The position numbers and the translations under genes are program-made. A model generated the notes under the pieces. It was given only the letters and a program-made list of their open reading frames with translations. It did no database searches and was not told the DNA's origin. Of a stretch of 64,000 bases of DNA, positions 33,727-40,787 are shown piece after piece (the first letter of the stretch is position 1; the number at the start of each line of letters is the position of its first letter). Origin of the DNA: Streptomyces sp. NRRL S-87 (GTDB lineage: Bacteria; Actinomycetota; Actinomycetes; Streptomycetales; Streptomycetaceae); the NCBI RefSeq assembly GCF_000719335.1, contig NZ_JOGB01000024.1:1-64000 (forward strand), written 5' to 3'.

Positions 33727-33990
33727 GGTTCTGGCCCCAGCTCCGACCCCGACCCCGGCCCCGCCTCCGGCTCCGGCTCCGGCTCCCGACCCGACCCCGG
33801 CCCCAGCTCCGGCCCCGGCCCCGGCTCCCGACCCAACCCCGACCCCGGCCCCGCCTCCGGCTCCGGCTCCCGACCCGACCCCGGCCCCGGCTCCCGACCC
33901 GACCCCGGCCCCGGCTCCCGACCCGACCCCGGCCCCGGCTCCCGCCCCGACTCCGTTCCCGACTCCAGCTCCAGCTCCAGCTCCAGGACA
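33727..33990. repeat. Pro/Ala/Asp/Thr-coding repeat in the MFS linker
   Basis: The tract is built from GCCCCGGCTCCCGACCCGAC-like units of 15-24 bp, repeated more than ten times. It lies where the central cytoplasmic loop of the MFS protein would be. Confidence 0.85.
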
Positions 33991-34017
33991 GCGACGGCAC
34001 GAATCGCAGCCCCCGCA

Positions 34018-34155
34018 GGCCGCCCCGTGGTGTGCGGGGGAGGCGCTTGACGGGGTATGGCAGGCTGGTCCGGAGGCAGGCCCGGGCCGAGGGTGGCCGA
34101 AGGCCAGGGCGAAGCCCCAAAGCCCTCGGGGTGGGCCTGCCGCAGGGCCTGCAGG
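34018..34155. mobile_element. Partial copy of the MITE-like element
   Basis: From 34018 the sequence GGCCGCCCCGTGGTGTGCGG continues GGGAGGCGCTTGAC and then GGCAGGCTGGTCC. This matches the reverse complement of the right end of the element at 38863-38994. GGCCTGCAGGC near 34142 matches its centre, and then the similarity stops. This piece sits inside the broken MFS gene. Confidence 0.7.
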
Positions 34156-34290
34156 CACCAGCACCAGCACCAGCACCAGCACCAGCACCAGCACCAGCAC
34201 CAGCACCCACCCTCCCAGCACCCACTCCAGCACCCACCCTCCCAGCACCCACCCCAGCACCCACCCCAACGCCCGCACCGCCGAAGACCC
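34155..34290. repeat. CAGCACC tandem repeat
   Basis: First CAGCAC/CAGCACC units in 6-bp periodicity, then CCCAGCACCCACC-type units. They adjoin the truncated end of the MITE-like fragment and precede the C-terminal half of the MFS gene. Confidence 0.8.
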
Positions 34291-34919
34291 GCCGAGCAGC
34301 GGACGACTCCGGCTGGCAGGCGGTCGCCGCAGGAATCCGGTACGCGGTGCGCGAGCCGGTGGTCGGCCGAGTGCTGGTGCTGGTGGCGGTGCTGAATCTG
34401 GCGCTGGCCGCCCCGCTCAACGTCGGTCTGGCCCTGCTGTCCGCCGAGCGGGGCTGGGGCCCCGCGGGGTACTCGGTCACGGTGTCGGCGTTCGCGGCGG
34501 GCGCGGTGGCGGGCGCGCTGTTCTCCGTACGGCGCGGCGGGCGCCCGCCGACGGCCGCCGCCGGACTCGCCTGGGTGGCGGCGGGCGGGGCGTGCCTGGC
34601 CCTGTGTCCGCTCGCCCCGTCGCTCGTACCGGTGCTGGCCCTGACCGCGGCGCTGGGGTTCACCACCGGGCCCGCGACCGCCCTGCTCCTCGGCCTCGTG
34701 CAGGCCCGCACCCACGAGCACTACACCGGTCGCGTGTCGGCCCTCGCCGGCTTCGCCTCCCTCGGACTCGCGCCCGTCTCCTACGCCGCCTTCGGCGCCT
34801 TGGCCGGCGCGATCGGCCTGACCCCGGCCTTCGAGGCCTGCACCGCCGCCACCCTCACGACCGCAGCCCTGACCTGCACGAACCGGTCCGTCCGCACCGC
34901 AGCTGTGGCAGGAGGTACC

Positions 34920-35561
34920 TCAGTCGGAGGGGGCCACGGCGTCGTCCGGCGGGAGGTCGGGGACGTCGGAGGGGGCCGCGGCGTCGTCCGGCGGGAGGTG
35001 GGGGACGTCGGCGCGGAAGAGGCTGAGGAGCAGTCCGTAGGCCTGGCCGTGGCCGGGGTCTGCGGGGTGGGGTTCCGCGGCAAGTGCGCGCAGGCGCAGG
35101 TCCAGTGCCCGTGCCTGGTCCTCGGTGAGCCAGAGGTGGCGCAGTGAGGTGTGCGAGATCTGGTCGGGCGCGTTCGGCAGCATCTCGCCGAGCGCGGCGT
35201 TGATGAGGAACTCGGGGCCGACCGCCGCACCCCGGTCCAGTTTGAAGCTCTTGCCGGCCAGGGCGAAGTACTGCTCGGTGCCGCCGCGCACCTGACGGGT
35301 CTCCGTGAGCCGCACCAGTCCGGCTTCGCGCAGGACGCGTACGTGGTAGCCGATGGTGCCCTTGCTCATCCCCAGTGCCTCGGCGAGCTGGCGCAGTGTC
35401 GCCGGGCGCTGGCGCAGCACGTTGACCATGCGTTGGCGCATGGGGTGCCCCAGGGCCTTGAACTGCTCCGGCGAGCTCAGGACGAGGTGGCCCTCTTCGT
35501 CACGGCGCTGCTCGTCCTGGTCGGCGTCGCGTGCGGGCGTGGGTGGCTGTTCTTCTCCCAT
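34920..35561 (-). CDS. ArsR-family winged-helix regulator 2
   Basis: The 213-aa protein has a winged helix (about 30-100) with FKALGHPMRQRMVNVLRQRP and MSKGTIGYHVRVLREAGLV. Its C-terminus ends in two near-identical 13-residue units of the type DVPxLPPDDAxAP, a tandem duplication that overlaps the antisense MFS reading frame. ATG 35561 begins the protein; earlier in-frame codons cover the promoter. It is divergent from the DUF2218-methyltransferase gene and may regulate it. Confidence 0.82.
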   Translation of the reverse strand: MGEEQPPTPARDADQDEQRRDEEGHLVLSSPEQFKALGHPMRQRMVNVLRQRPATLRQLAEALGMSKGTIGYHVRVLREAGLVRLTETRQVRGGTEQYFALAGKSFKLDRGAAVGPEFLINAALGEMLPNAPDQISHTSLRHLWLTEDQARALDLRLRALAAEPHPADPGHGQAYGLLLSLFRADVPHLPPDDAAAPSDVPDLPPDDAVAPSD

Positions 35562-35680
35562 GCGTTGAAGTGTCCACGAACTTAAACGCTTTTGACAACT
35601 CCGGCCCGGTGCGCCAGAATCCTGCACCAGGAAGTGGCGAAGATTCTCGCCACTTAACGAGTGAGACTTCAGGAGTCCAA

Positions 35681-36628
35681 TTGCCCCTCGCCACCGCCCG
35701 CGTCGCCACCACCCGCTCCGCGCGCCACATCAAGCAGCTCGTCTCGCACATGGGCCACAAGGTCACCACCACCCTCGGCCCCGACGGCCGCGGCACGATC
35801 ACCGTCGCCTCCGGCACCTGCACGCTCATGCCCACCCCGGACACGCTGGAACTGACGGCCGCCGCGGTCGACGCCGAGGCGCTGGGCCGGGTCCAGGACG
35901 TCATCACCCGCCACCTGGTGCGCTTCGCCACCCAGGAACAGCTCACCGTCGACTGGTCGGCCCCGATCGACGGCGGCGACCTGGAGCCCCTCGCCCCCGC
36001 CGTCAGCGACTACCTGTTCAGCCAGCACACCCCGGCCGACGAGGTCCTCGGCGGGCTGGCCGCCGCCACCCGCGACGCCGTGGGCGAGGCCGCGCACATG
36101 CAGGTCTCCTCCGACGAAGGCGCGCTGCTCACCATGCTGACCCGGTTGACCGGCGCCCGTTTCGCGGTCGAGGTCGGCGTCTTCACCGGCTACTCGTCCC
36201 TCTGCATCGCCCGCGGCCTGAGCGACGGCGGCCGCCTGCTCGCCTGCGACATCAGCGAGGAGTGGGCCGCGATCGGCCGCCCGTACTGGCAGAAGGCCGG
36301 CGTCGCCGACCGGATCGACCTGCGCATCGCCCCCGCGCTGGAGACGCTCCGCGCGCTCGACGAGGAGCCGGTCATCGACATCGCGTTCGTCGACGCCGAC
36401 AAGCCGGCCTACCCGGCGTACTACGAGGAGATCGTGCGCCGACTGCGCCCCGGCGGCCTGGTGGTGCTGGACAACGTCTTCCTCGGCGGCCGCGTCCTCG
36501 ACCCCGCCTACCAGGACGAGCGCTACGTGGCCATGCGCCGCCTCAACGACCTGATCACCACCGACGACCGGGTGGACTCGGTCATGCTCCCCGTCCGCGA
36601 CGGGGTCACCATCGCCCGCCGCCGCTGA
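35681..36628 (+). CDS. DUF2218 domain fused to a CCoAOMT-like O-methyltransferase
   Basis: The 315-aa protein joins an N-terminal DUF2218 domain (about 1-90, SARHIKQLVSHMGHKV, ending ATQEQLTVDWS) to a class I SAM methyltransferase of the caffeoyl-CoA/catechol type (about 100-315). Motifs include VEVGVFTGYSSLCIARGL for SAM binding, DIAFVDADKPAYPAYYEE for metal, and VVLDNVFLGGRV. It probably O-methylates a catechol-like substrate with Mg2+. The start is TTG 35681, with AGGAG at 35671-35675. Confidence 0.82.
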   Translation: MPLATARVATTRSARHIKQLVSHMGHKVTTTLGPDGRGTITVASGTCTLMPTPDTLELTAAAVDAEALGRVQDVITRHLVRFATQEQLTVDWSAPIDGGDLEPLAPAVSDYLFSQHTPADEVLGGLAAATRDAVGEAAHMQVSSDEGALLTMLTRLTGARFAVEVGVFTGYSSLCIARGLSDGGRLLACDISEEWAAIGRPYWQKAGVADRIDLRIAPALETLRALDEEPVIDIAFVDADKPAYPAYYEEIVRRLRPGGLVVLDNVFLGGRVLDPAYQDERYVAMRRLNDLITTDDRVDSVMLPVRDGVTIARRR

Positions 36629-36710
36629 CACGGCGGCCGACCGCCCACTCGGCCTCGAAGCCGAGGAAGCTGGGCCGTGTTGCGCGGACGCGTCGGAGAA
36701 AGTTGACATG

Positions 36711-36724
36711 TCGGAGTTCTCCGA
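36711..36724. promoter_or_regulatory. Palindromic ArsR operator
   Basis: TCGGAGTTCTCCGA is a perfect 14-bp palindrome 14 bp before the ArsR/AHSA1 operon start; a further TCGGAG half-site lies at 36693-36698. Autoregulation is likely. Confidence 0.7.
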
Positions 36725-36738
36725 CGCATAGTCGGGGT

Positions 36739-37053
36739 ATGGCAGGAGTGGACGTGTTCAGTGCGCTGGCCAATCCGGCGCGGCGCAAGCTGCTGGAGGC
36801 CCTGCGGGACGGACCGCGCGCGGCGGGGGACCTCGCCGGCGAGTTCGAGCTGAGCAGGCCCGCGGTGTCCGAGCACCTGGCGGTGCTCAAGAAGGCCGCC
36901 CTCGTACGGGAAGAGCCGCGCGGGCGCCACCGCTACTACCACCTCGAAGCGGCACCGCTCGCCGAAGTCGGCGCATGGCTGCACCCCTTCGAGCACTACT
37001 GGCGGGCCCGGATGGGCGCGCTGCGCGACCTGTTGGACGAGGAGAACCCGTGA
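36739..37053 (+). CDS. ArsR-family regulator 3 of an AHSA1 operon
   Basis: The 104-aa protein is a minimal winged helix (DVFSALANPARRKLLEALRD, LSRPAVSEHLAVLKKAALV) with no metal-binding cysteines. It overlaps the following SRPBCC gene by GTGA. This ArsR-plus-AHSA1 pair is a common autoregulated unit of unknown ligand. Confidence 0.92.
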   Translation: MAGVDVFSALANPARRKLLEALRDGPRAAGDLAGEFELSRPAVSEHLAVLKKAALVREEPRGRHRYYHLEAAPLAEVGAWLHPFEHYWRARMGALRDLLDEENP

Positions 37054-37472
37054 GCACCGCCCCCGACCCGAACCGCCCCGACACCATCCACTGCGACCAG
37101 TTCATCGCGCACCCGCCCGCCGAGGTGTGGCGCGCGCTGACCGAGCCCGAGCTGCACGCCAAGTGGTGGGCCGCGGGCGACGTGCGGCCCGTCGTGGGCC
37201 ACCGCTTCACGCTGGACATGGGGCCCTGGGGCCGGCAGGCGTGCGAGGTGCTGGCCGTCGAGCCGGAGCGGCTGCTGCGCTACTCCTTCGCCCCCGGCTC
37301 GCTGGACACCACGATCACGTGGCGGCTGGAGGCGGAGGGGTCCGGCACCCGCCTGTTCCTGGAGCACACGGGCTTCGACCTGGACTCCCCCCTCGGCAAG
37401 GCCGCCTTCGAGGGCATGGGCGACGGCTGGCCGAAGCTCCTCAGCCGCATCGAGCACGCCCTCACGGACTGA
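37050..37472 (+). CDS. SRPBCC/AHSA1-domain protein
   Basis: The 140-aa protein has the Bet v1-like AHSA1 pattern: IAHPPAEVWRALTEPELHAK, then WRLEAEGSGTRLFLEHTGF and a C-terminal helix GMGDGWPKLLSRIEHAL. These domains bind hydrophobic ligands; the ligand here is unknown. It is translated from GTG 37050, coupled to the ArsR gene. Confidence 0.9.
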   Translation: MSTAPDPNRPDTIHCDQFIAHPPAEVWRALTEPELHAKWWAAGDVRPVVGHRFTLDMGPWGRQACEVLAVEPERLLRYSFAPGSLDTTITWRLEAEGSGTRLFLEHTGFDLDSPLGKAAFEGMGDGWPKLLSRIEHALTD

Positions 37473-37484
37473 GAGGACCAACGG

Positions 37485-37613
37485 GCCCTCGGACTTCGGA
37501 CTTCGGGCCTCGGACTTCGGGCCTCGGGCCTCGGGCCTCGGGCCTCGGGCCTCGGGCCTCGGGCCTCGGGCCTCGGGCCTCGGGCCTCGGGCCTCGGGCC
37601 TCGGGCCTCGAAT
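37485..37613. repeat. 7-bp GGGCCTC tandem repeat
   Basis: Some 17-18 copies of GGGCCTC or GGACTTC follow each other, the last dozen being identical. It ends in GAATTCTGAA. No gene is present between 37473 and 37705. Confidence 0.95.
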
Positions 37614-37705
37614 TCTGAACCAGGGTGAATCCTTCCGTGCCCGCCGTGCCTCTCATGGGCGTGCGGACGAACGTGTCCGCCCCGCACCCCACCTGGGAGG
37701 AACCC

Positions 37706-37798
37706 ATGACCACCGCCGTCATCGTCGCCGCGGCCGCCGTGCTGCTGTGCGCGTGCACCGTCACGCTGCTGCGCCGCCGGAAGCGTCAGCGTGGCTGA
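37706..37798 (+). CDS. 30-aa single-pass membrane peptide
   Basis: ATG 37706 follows a strong GGGAGG site. The product is one hydrophobic helix (AVIVAAAAVLLCACTVTLL) with two cysteines and a basic tail RRRKRQRG, giving an N-out or anchor topology. It overlaps the sigma-factor gene by 8 bp and so is probably translationally coupled to it. It could be a regulatory micro-membrane protein or a leader peptide. Confidence 0.6.
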   Translation: MTTAVIVAAAAVLLCACTVTLLRRRKRQRG

Positions 37799-38429
37799 CC
37801 ACCGCTGGCCCGGCGCGGTCCTGGTCGACGCGGCGCAGCGCGGCGACGTCGAGGCGCTCACCGCGCTGGTGTACGGCTCGTACCCGCACGTGCGCCGGTT
37901 CGCGCACTCGCTGTGCGCCACGCCCCAGGACGCCGAGGACGCCGCCCAGGAGGCGCTGATCATCCTCTACCGCAAGATCGGCATGCTGCGCGCCTCCGGG
38001 GCCCTGGCGTCGTGGATGTTCCGGATCGTCCGCAACGAGTGCCTGCGCCGCACCCGCTCCCTGGTCCACCCGCTCCACCCCCTCCCGGCGGACGGGCCCG
38101 GTCCGCTCGGCGCGGCGGGCGGCTCCGACGCGCTCGGCGGCACCGCGAGGTCCGCCGAGGAGGACGCCCTGCTGCGCCTGGAGGCCGAGCGCGTCGCCGC
38201 GGCCGTCGCCGCCCTGCCGGACGACCAGCGGCAGGTACTGGTCATGCGGGACGTCCAGGGACTGCCCGGCCGCACCGTCGCCGACCGGCTCGGGCTGACC
38301 ACCGCCGCCATGAAGTCCCGCCTCCACCGCGCCCGTTCGGCAGTGCGCGAGGCACTGCGCGACGCACCGGCCGCCACGACCGGAACGAAGGGAACGAAGG
38401 GAACGAAGGGAACTGACGATGGCTCCTGA
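37791..38429 (+). CDS. ECF-family RNA polymerase sigma factor
   Basis: The 212-aa protein has sigma2 (about 10-75: DAEDAAQEALIILYRKIGML) and sigma4 (about 130-185: LPDDQRQVLVMRDVQGLPGR, LTTAAMKSRLHRARSAV) regions, with a variable linker. The C-terminus has a GTK repeat. No anti-sigma factor with a zinc motif is adjacent, but the next gene is a small membrane protein with CPMC. GTG 37791 is the start. Confidence 0.88.
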   Translation: MADHRWPGAVLVDAAQRGDVEALTALVYGSYPHVRRFAHSLCATPQDAEDAAQEALIILYRKIGMLRASGALASWMFRIVRNECLRRTRSLVHPLHPLPADGPGPLGAAGGSDALGGTARSAEEDALLRLEAERVAAAVAALPDDQRQVLVMRDVQGLPGRTVADRLGLTTAAMKSRLHRARSAVREALRDAPAATTGTKGTKGTKGTDDGS

Positions 38430-38724
38430 CCAACCGGCCAAGACGGCCCGCGGCGGCTTCGCCAGCAGCTCCGTCCCGCGCCATCTGGCCCGTGGGGGCC
38501 TCGGGTTCGGCGCGCTCGTCGGGTCCCTGGCCCTGCTGCCGCTCGTCGGCCCGGTGAGCCTGCTGCTCGCGCCGGTCGGTCTGTTCGCGCTACGCGGCTG
38601 CCCCATGTGCTGGGCGATCGGCCTCGTGGAGACCGTCACGGCCGGGCGGCTGCGGCGGTCCTGCACCGGCCCGGACGGCAGGTGCGAGCTGACCCGCGCG
38701 GGGCCCCGGGTGACCTCGCCCTGA
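38419..38724 (+). CDS. Small membrane protein with CPMC motif
   Basis: This 101-aa protein has two hydrophobic helices (about 25-55), then RGCPMCWAIGLVETV and two further cysteines near the C-terminus. It overlaps the sigma factor gene by 11 bp. The CxxC could bind metal or be redox-active, so it may sense a signal for the sigma factor, but it lacks a recognisable anti-sigma domain. Confidence 0.7.
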   Translation: MAPDQPAKTARGGFASSSVPRHLARGGLGFGALVGSLALLPLVGPVSLLLAPVGLFALRGCPMCWAIGLVETVTAGRLRRSCTGPDGRCELTRAGPRVTSP

Positions 38725-38760
38725 CCGGGCGGGCGGCACGGCGCAGCACGACACGGCACG

Positions 38761-38794
38761 GCGGGCGCGCGACCGGTTGCGGTCGCGCGCCCGC
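38761..38794. terminator. Strong hairpin terminator after the ECF operon
   Basis: GCGGGCGCGCGACCG (38761-38775) pairs perfectly with CGGTCGCGCGCCCGC (38780-38794) around GTTG, a 15-bp stem. Confidence 0.85.
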
Positions 38795-38862
38795 GGTGTG
38801 CTCCGGGCCGTGCCGTGCGGTGTGCCGTACGAGCACGGGGTCGGGGTGGGCTCGCTTCGCGG

Positions 38863-38994
38863 GGCCGTCCCGTGGTGTGTGGGTCCCCTCGGCGCTTGAC
38901 AGGGGCGGCCTGCAGGCCTCCCCCAGCTACCGCTGGGAGGTGGACCAGCCTGCCACCCCTGTCAAGCGCCTCCCCCACACACCACAGGACGGCC
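38863..38994. mobile_element. 132-bp MITE-like element with terminal inverted repeats
   Basis: The left end GGCCGTCCCGTGGTGTGTGG is inverted at the right end (38974-38994) with one difference in 21. A second inverted pair, GGCGCTTGACAGGGG (38891-38905) and its complement (38956-38970), lies inside. The centre contains CTGCAGGCC and a CCTCCCCCAGC/GCTGGGAGG hairpin. It has no coding capacity. A partial relative lies at 34018. No target-site duplication was recognised. Confidence 0.75.
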
Positions 38995-39035
38995 GACTCC
39001 CGCGAATCCGTCGGGCCGCGGCACACCGCCCGCCG

Positions 39036-39497
39036 TCAGGGTCGGGCGTAGGGGACCGTCATGATCTCCATGTTGTGGCCGTCGGGGTCGAGGAAGTACG
39101 CGCCGCGGCCGCCGAAGAGGGTGTTGGGGCGGCCCGGGTCGGTGTGGGCGGGGTCGGAGTAGTAGGTGACGCCGAGGAACTCCAGGCGGGAGATCGCGGC
39201 GTCGAAGCGGTCCTCCGGGAGCAGGAACGCGTAGTGCTGCGACTGGATCGGCTCGTCGGTCTTCTCGTAGTAGTCGAGCGTGACGCCGTTACCGAGGTCC
39301 ACGGGCAGGAAAGGGCCGAACGGGGCGGCCACCGTCAGGCCCAGGACCGCGGCGATGAACTCGGCGGACAGGCGGCGGTCGGTCGCGTACACGGCCGTGT
39401 GGTTCAACTGGACGGCGGTCGCGGCTGCCGTGGCGGCAGCGGTGGCGGTGGTGGGGGCCGTGGTGGGGGCGTGCGGGGGCTGCTGGGAATGGGGCAT
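39036..39497 (-). CDS. VOC-family (glyoxalase/dioxygenase-like) protein
   Basis: The 153-aa protein has a single VOC module: HTAVYATDRRLSAEFIAAVL, then GVTLDYYEK and a C-terminal AYFLDPDGHNMEIMTVPY with the metal-binding His and Glu. The first ~28 residues are an Ala/Thr-rich extension. Possible roles are glyoxalase-like, dioxygenase or drug-binding resistance. It stands alone. Confidence 0.85.
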   Translation of the reverse strand: MPHSQQPPHAPTTAPTTATAAATAAATAVQLNHTAVYATDRRLSAEFIAAVLGLTVAAPFGPFLPVDLGNGVTLDYYEKTDEPIQSQHYAFLLPEDRFDAAISRLEFLGVTYYSDPAHTDPGRPNTLFGGRGAYFLDPDGHNMEIMTVPYARP

Positions 39498-39664
39498 GTC
39501 GTGTGGCTCCGGTCTCGGATCGCTGGGTGGGGCGCCGCGGAGGGGCGCCGGGTGCGAGGACGCGGAGGGGAGGGCGGGGCTCGGGCCCGCCCCGGAGTCA
39601 CGCCGAGGCCGGGAACCCGTCTCGTGTGTGGCCCATGGCCGACCCGGCTGTCACGCGGACGAGT

Positions 39665-39925
39665 TTAACGATCAAGGACGGACCGGGCAACGCCACCGGC
39701 CCGCACACGGGTTCGGCGCCAGTACGACACGGCGAGGGCGACCGTGAGGGGGCCCCAGAAGAACTGGGGGAAGTACAGCAGGCCCACGACGAGGTGACCG
39801 GTGCGGGTCATGTCGGCGTGCGGGAAGGTCCACCACCAGGGGAGGCCGGCCCACAGGAACGTCAGGACGAGCCCGCCCAGGAGCGCCGGCAGGGCCGCGG
39901 CCAGGGGGTGGGCGCGCCGGATCAT
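39665..39925 (-). CDS. Small two-helix membrane protein
   Basis: The 86-aa protein has two membrane segments (about 9-30 and 45-66) rich in Trp and Phe (WAGLPWWWTFPHAD) and a basic C-terminal tail. I do not recognise the family. It is monocistronic, on the same strand as the long operon but beyond its terminator. Confidence 0.6.
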   Translation of the reverse strand: MIRRAHPLAAALPALLGGLVLTFLWAGLPWWWTFPHADMTRTGHLVVGLLYFPQFFWGPLTVALAVSYWRRTRVRAGGVARSVLDR

Positions 39926-39984
39926 GCCGTCATCGTGGCCGGGACCCCCGCGTCGGTGCGTCCGGCTGGACGGTGGTCCCGGCG

Positions 39985-40016
39985 GTACGGGCTCCCCCGT
40001 GCGGGGGAGCCCGTAC
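39985..40016. terminator. Terminator of the 40-64 kb operon
   Basis: GTACGGGCTCCCCC (39985-39998) pairs perfectly with GGGGGAGCCCGTAC (40003-40016) around GTGC. It lies 33 bp beyond the PPTase stop and marks the end of the long minus-strand transcription unit. Confidence 0.85.
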
Positions 40017-40048
40017 GCCCCTCCGGGAGGAGCGCCGACGCCGGACCG

Positions 40049-40771
40049 TCACGCCACCGCCGCGAGGCCCCCGGGCCGGGCCCGGGCCGGCCGGGCCCGG
40101 GCGGTGCGCGGCGGCCAGGGGATCAGGGCGGGCGGCCGCAGTTCGTGCGAGACGAAGGCCGTCATCGCCCAGGGGGCGTCCTGGCGGGTCGGCTCCAGCC
40201 GCGTGTGCCCGTACCAGGGGTCGGGGCCGTGGCCGTCGATGCCGTGCAGGAACACGGAGCCGTCGGCGGGGAAGGTCAGGCCGACGTCCCCGGCCCCCTC
40301 CGTCAGGCCCCGGCCGGTGGCCTTGACCGCCGCCTCCAGGAGGGTCCACGCGTGGAAGAAGGTCTCCGGCGAGGCGGTGCGCGGCATGGCCGGGTAGACG
40401 AAGGCCAGGACGTCGAGGTTGGTGGTCTCGGGGCGGACGAGTTCGACGTCCACCCCGATGGGTCCGCTCTCGGTGGCGCCCAGCAGCAGCAGGCCGTCGG
40501 AGCGGGACCAGCTGATGTGGGTGCCGGGGTGGTCGGGCAGGTGGGGTTTGCCCGCGGGGTCGTAGTGGATGCGCAGGCCGTGCGGGTCGGTGCCGAGGCG
40601 GTCGGCGAGCAGCCGGCGGACGGCGAGCCGGGCCCGGAAGAACCGGTGCGCGGCCCGGGCGTGCACGAACTCGGCGCCGCGGCGCAGTTCGTCCTCGGTG
40701 AGGCCCTCGGGATAGTTCGCGGTGATGTCGGTGGGGGCTGTGCGGTCGAGGTCGACCAGCCAGGCGTCCAT
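40049..40771 (-). CDS. 4'-phosphopantetheinyl transferase, Sfp/AcpT type
   Basis: The 240-aa protein has PIGVDVELVRP (magnesium-binding Asp and Glu) and FHAWTLLEAAVKATGRGL, which corresponds to the WxxKEA motif with Leu in place of the first Lys. It should convert the carrier domains of this operon (42503, the NRPS and the synthetase tail) to the holo form using CoA. It is the last gene of the operon. A Pro/Arg/Ala-rich tail ends the protein. Confidence 0.87.
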   Translation of the reverse strand: MDAWLVDLDRTAPTDITANYPEGLTEDELRRGAEFVHARAAHRFFRARLAVRRLLADRLGTDPHGLRIHYDPAGKPHLPDHPGTHISWSRSDGLLLLGATESGPIGVDVELVRPETTNLDVLAFVYPAMPRTASPETFFHAWTLLEAAVKATGRGLTEGAGDVGLTFPADGSVFLHGIDGHGPDPWYGHTRLEPTRQDAPWAMTAFVSHELRPPALIPWPPRTARARPARARPGGLAAVA

Positions 40772-40787
40772 GGGGCGCCGTCCTTTC

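Larger units (their letters stand above)
33134..35147 (+). pseudogene. MFS transporter split between two frames by repeats
   Basis: The N-terminal half (GTG 33134 to about 33725) encodes five to six helices, for example GLSHAGDQMWFVALGWAAAR. The C-terminal half (about 34305-34900, with PVVGRVLVLVAVLNLALAAP) is a good MFS half but lies in a different frame. Between them are a Pro/Ala/Asp/Thr repeat, a fragment of a MITE-like element and a CAGCACC repeat. The C-terminal frame then runs 228 bp into the convergent ArsR gene before stopping at 35147. A TTA codon occurs at codon 11 (33164-33166). An intact protein would need a frameshift, so I call it a broken gene. Confidence 0.65.

Noticed and set aside
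33727..34290. Collagen- or silk-like structural protein
   Set aside because: The Pro/Ala and Ser/Thr tracts are repeat DNA inside a split transporter gene, and they change frame between halves.
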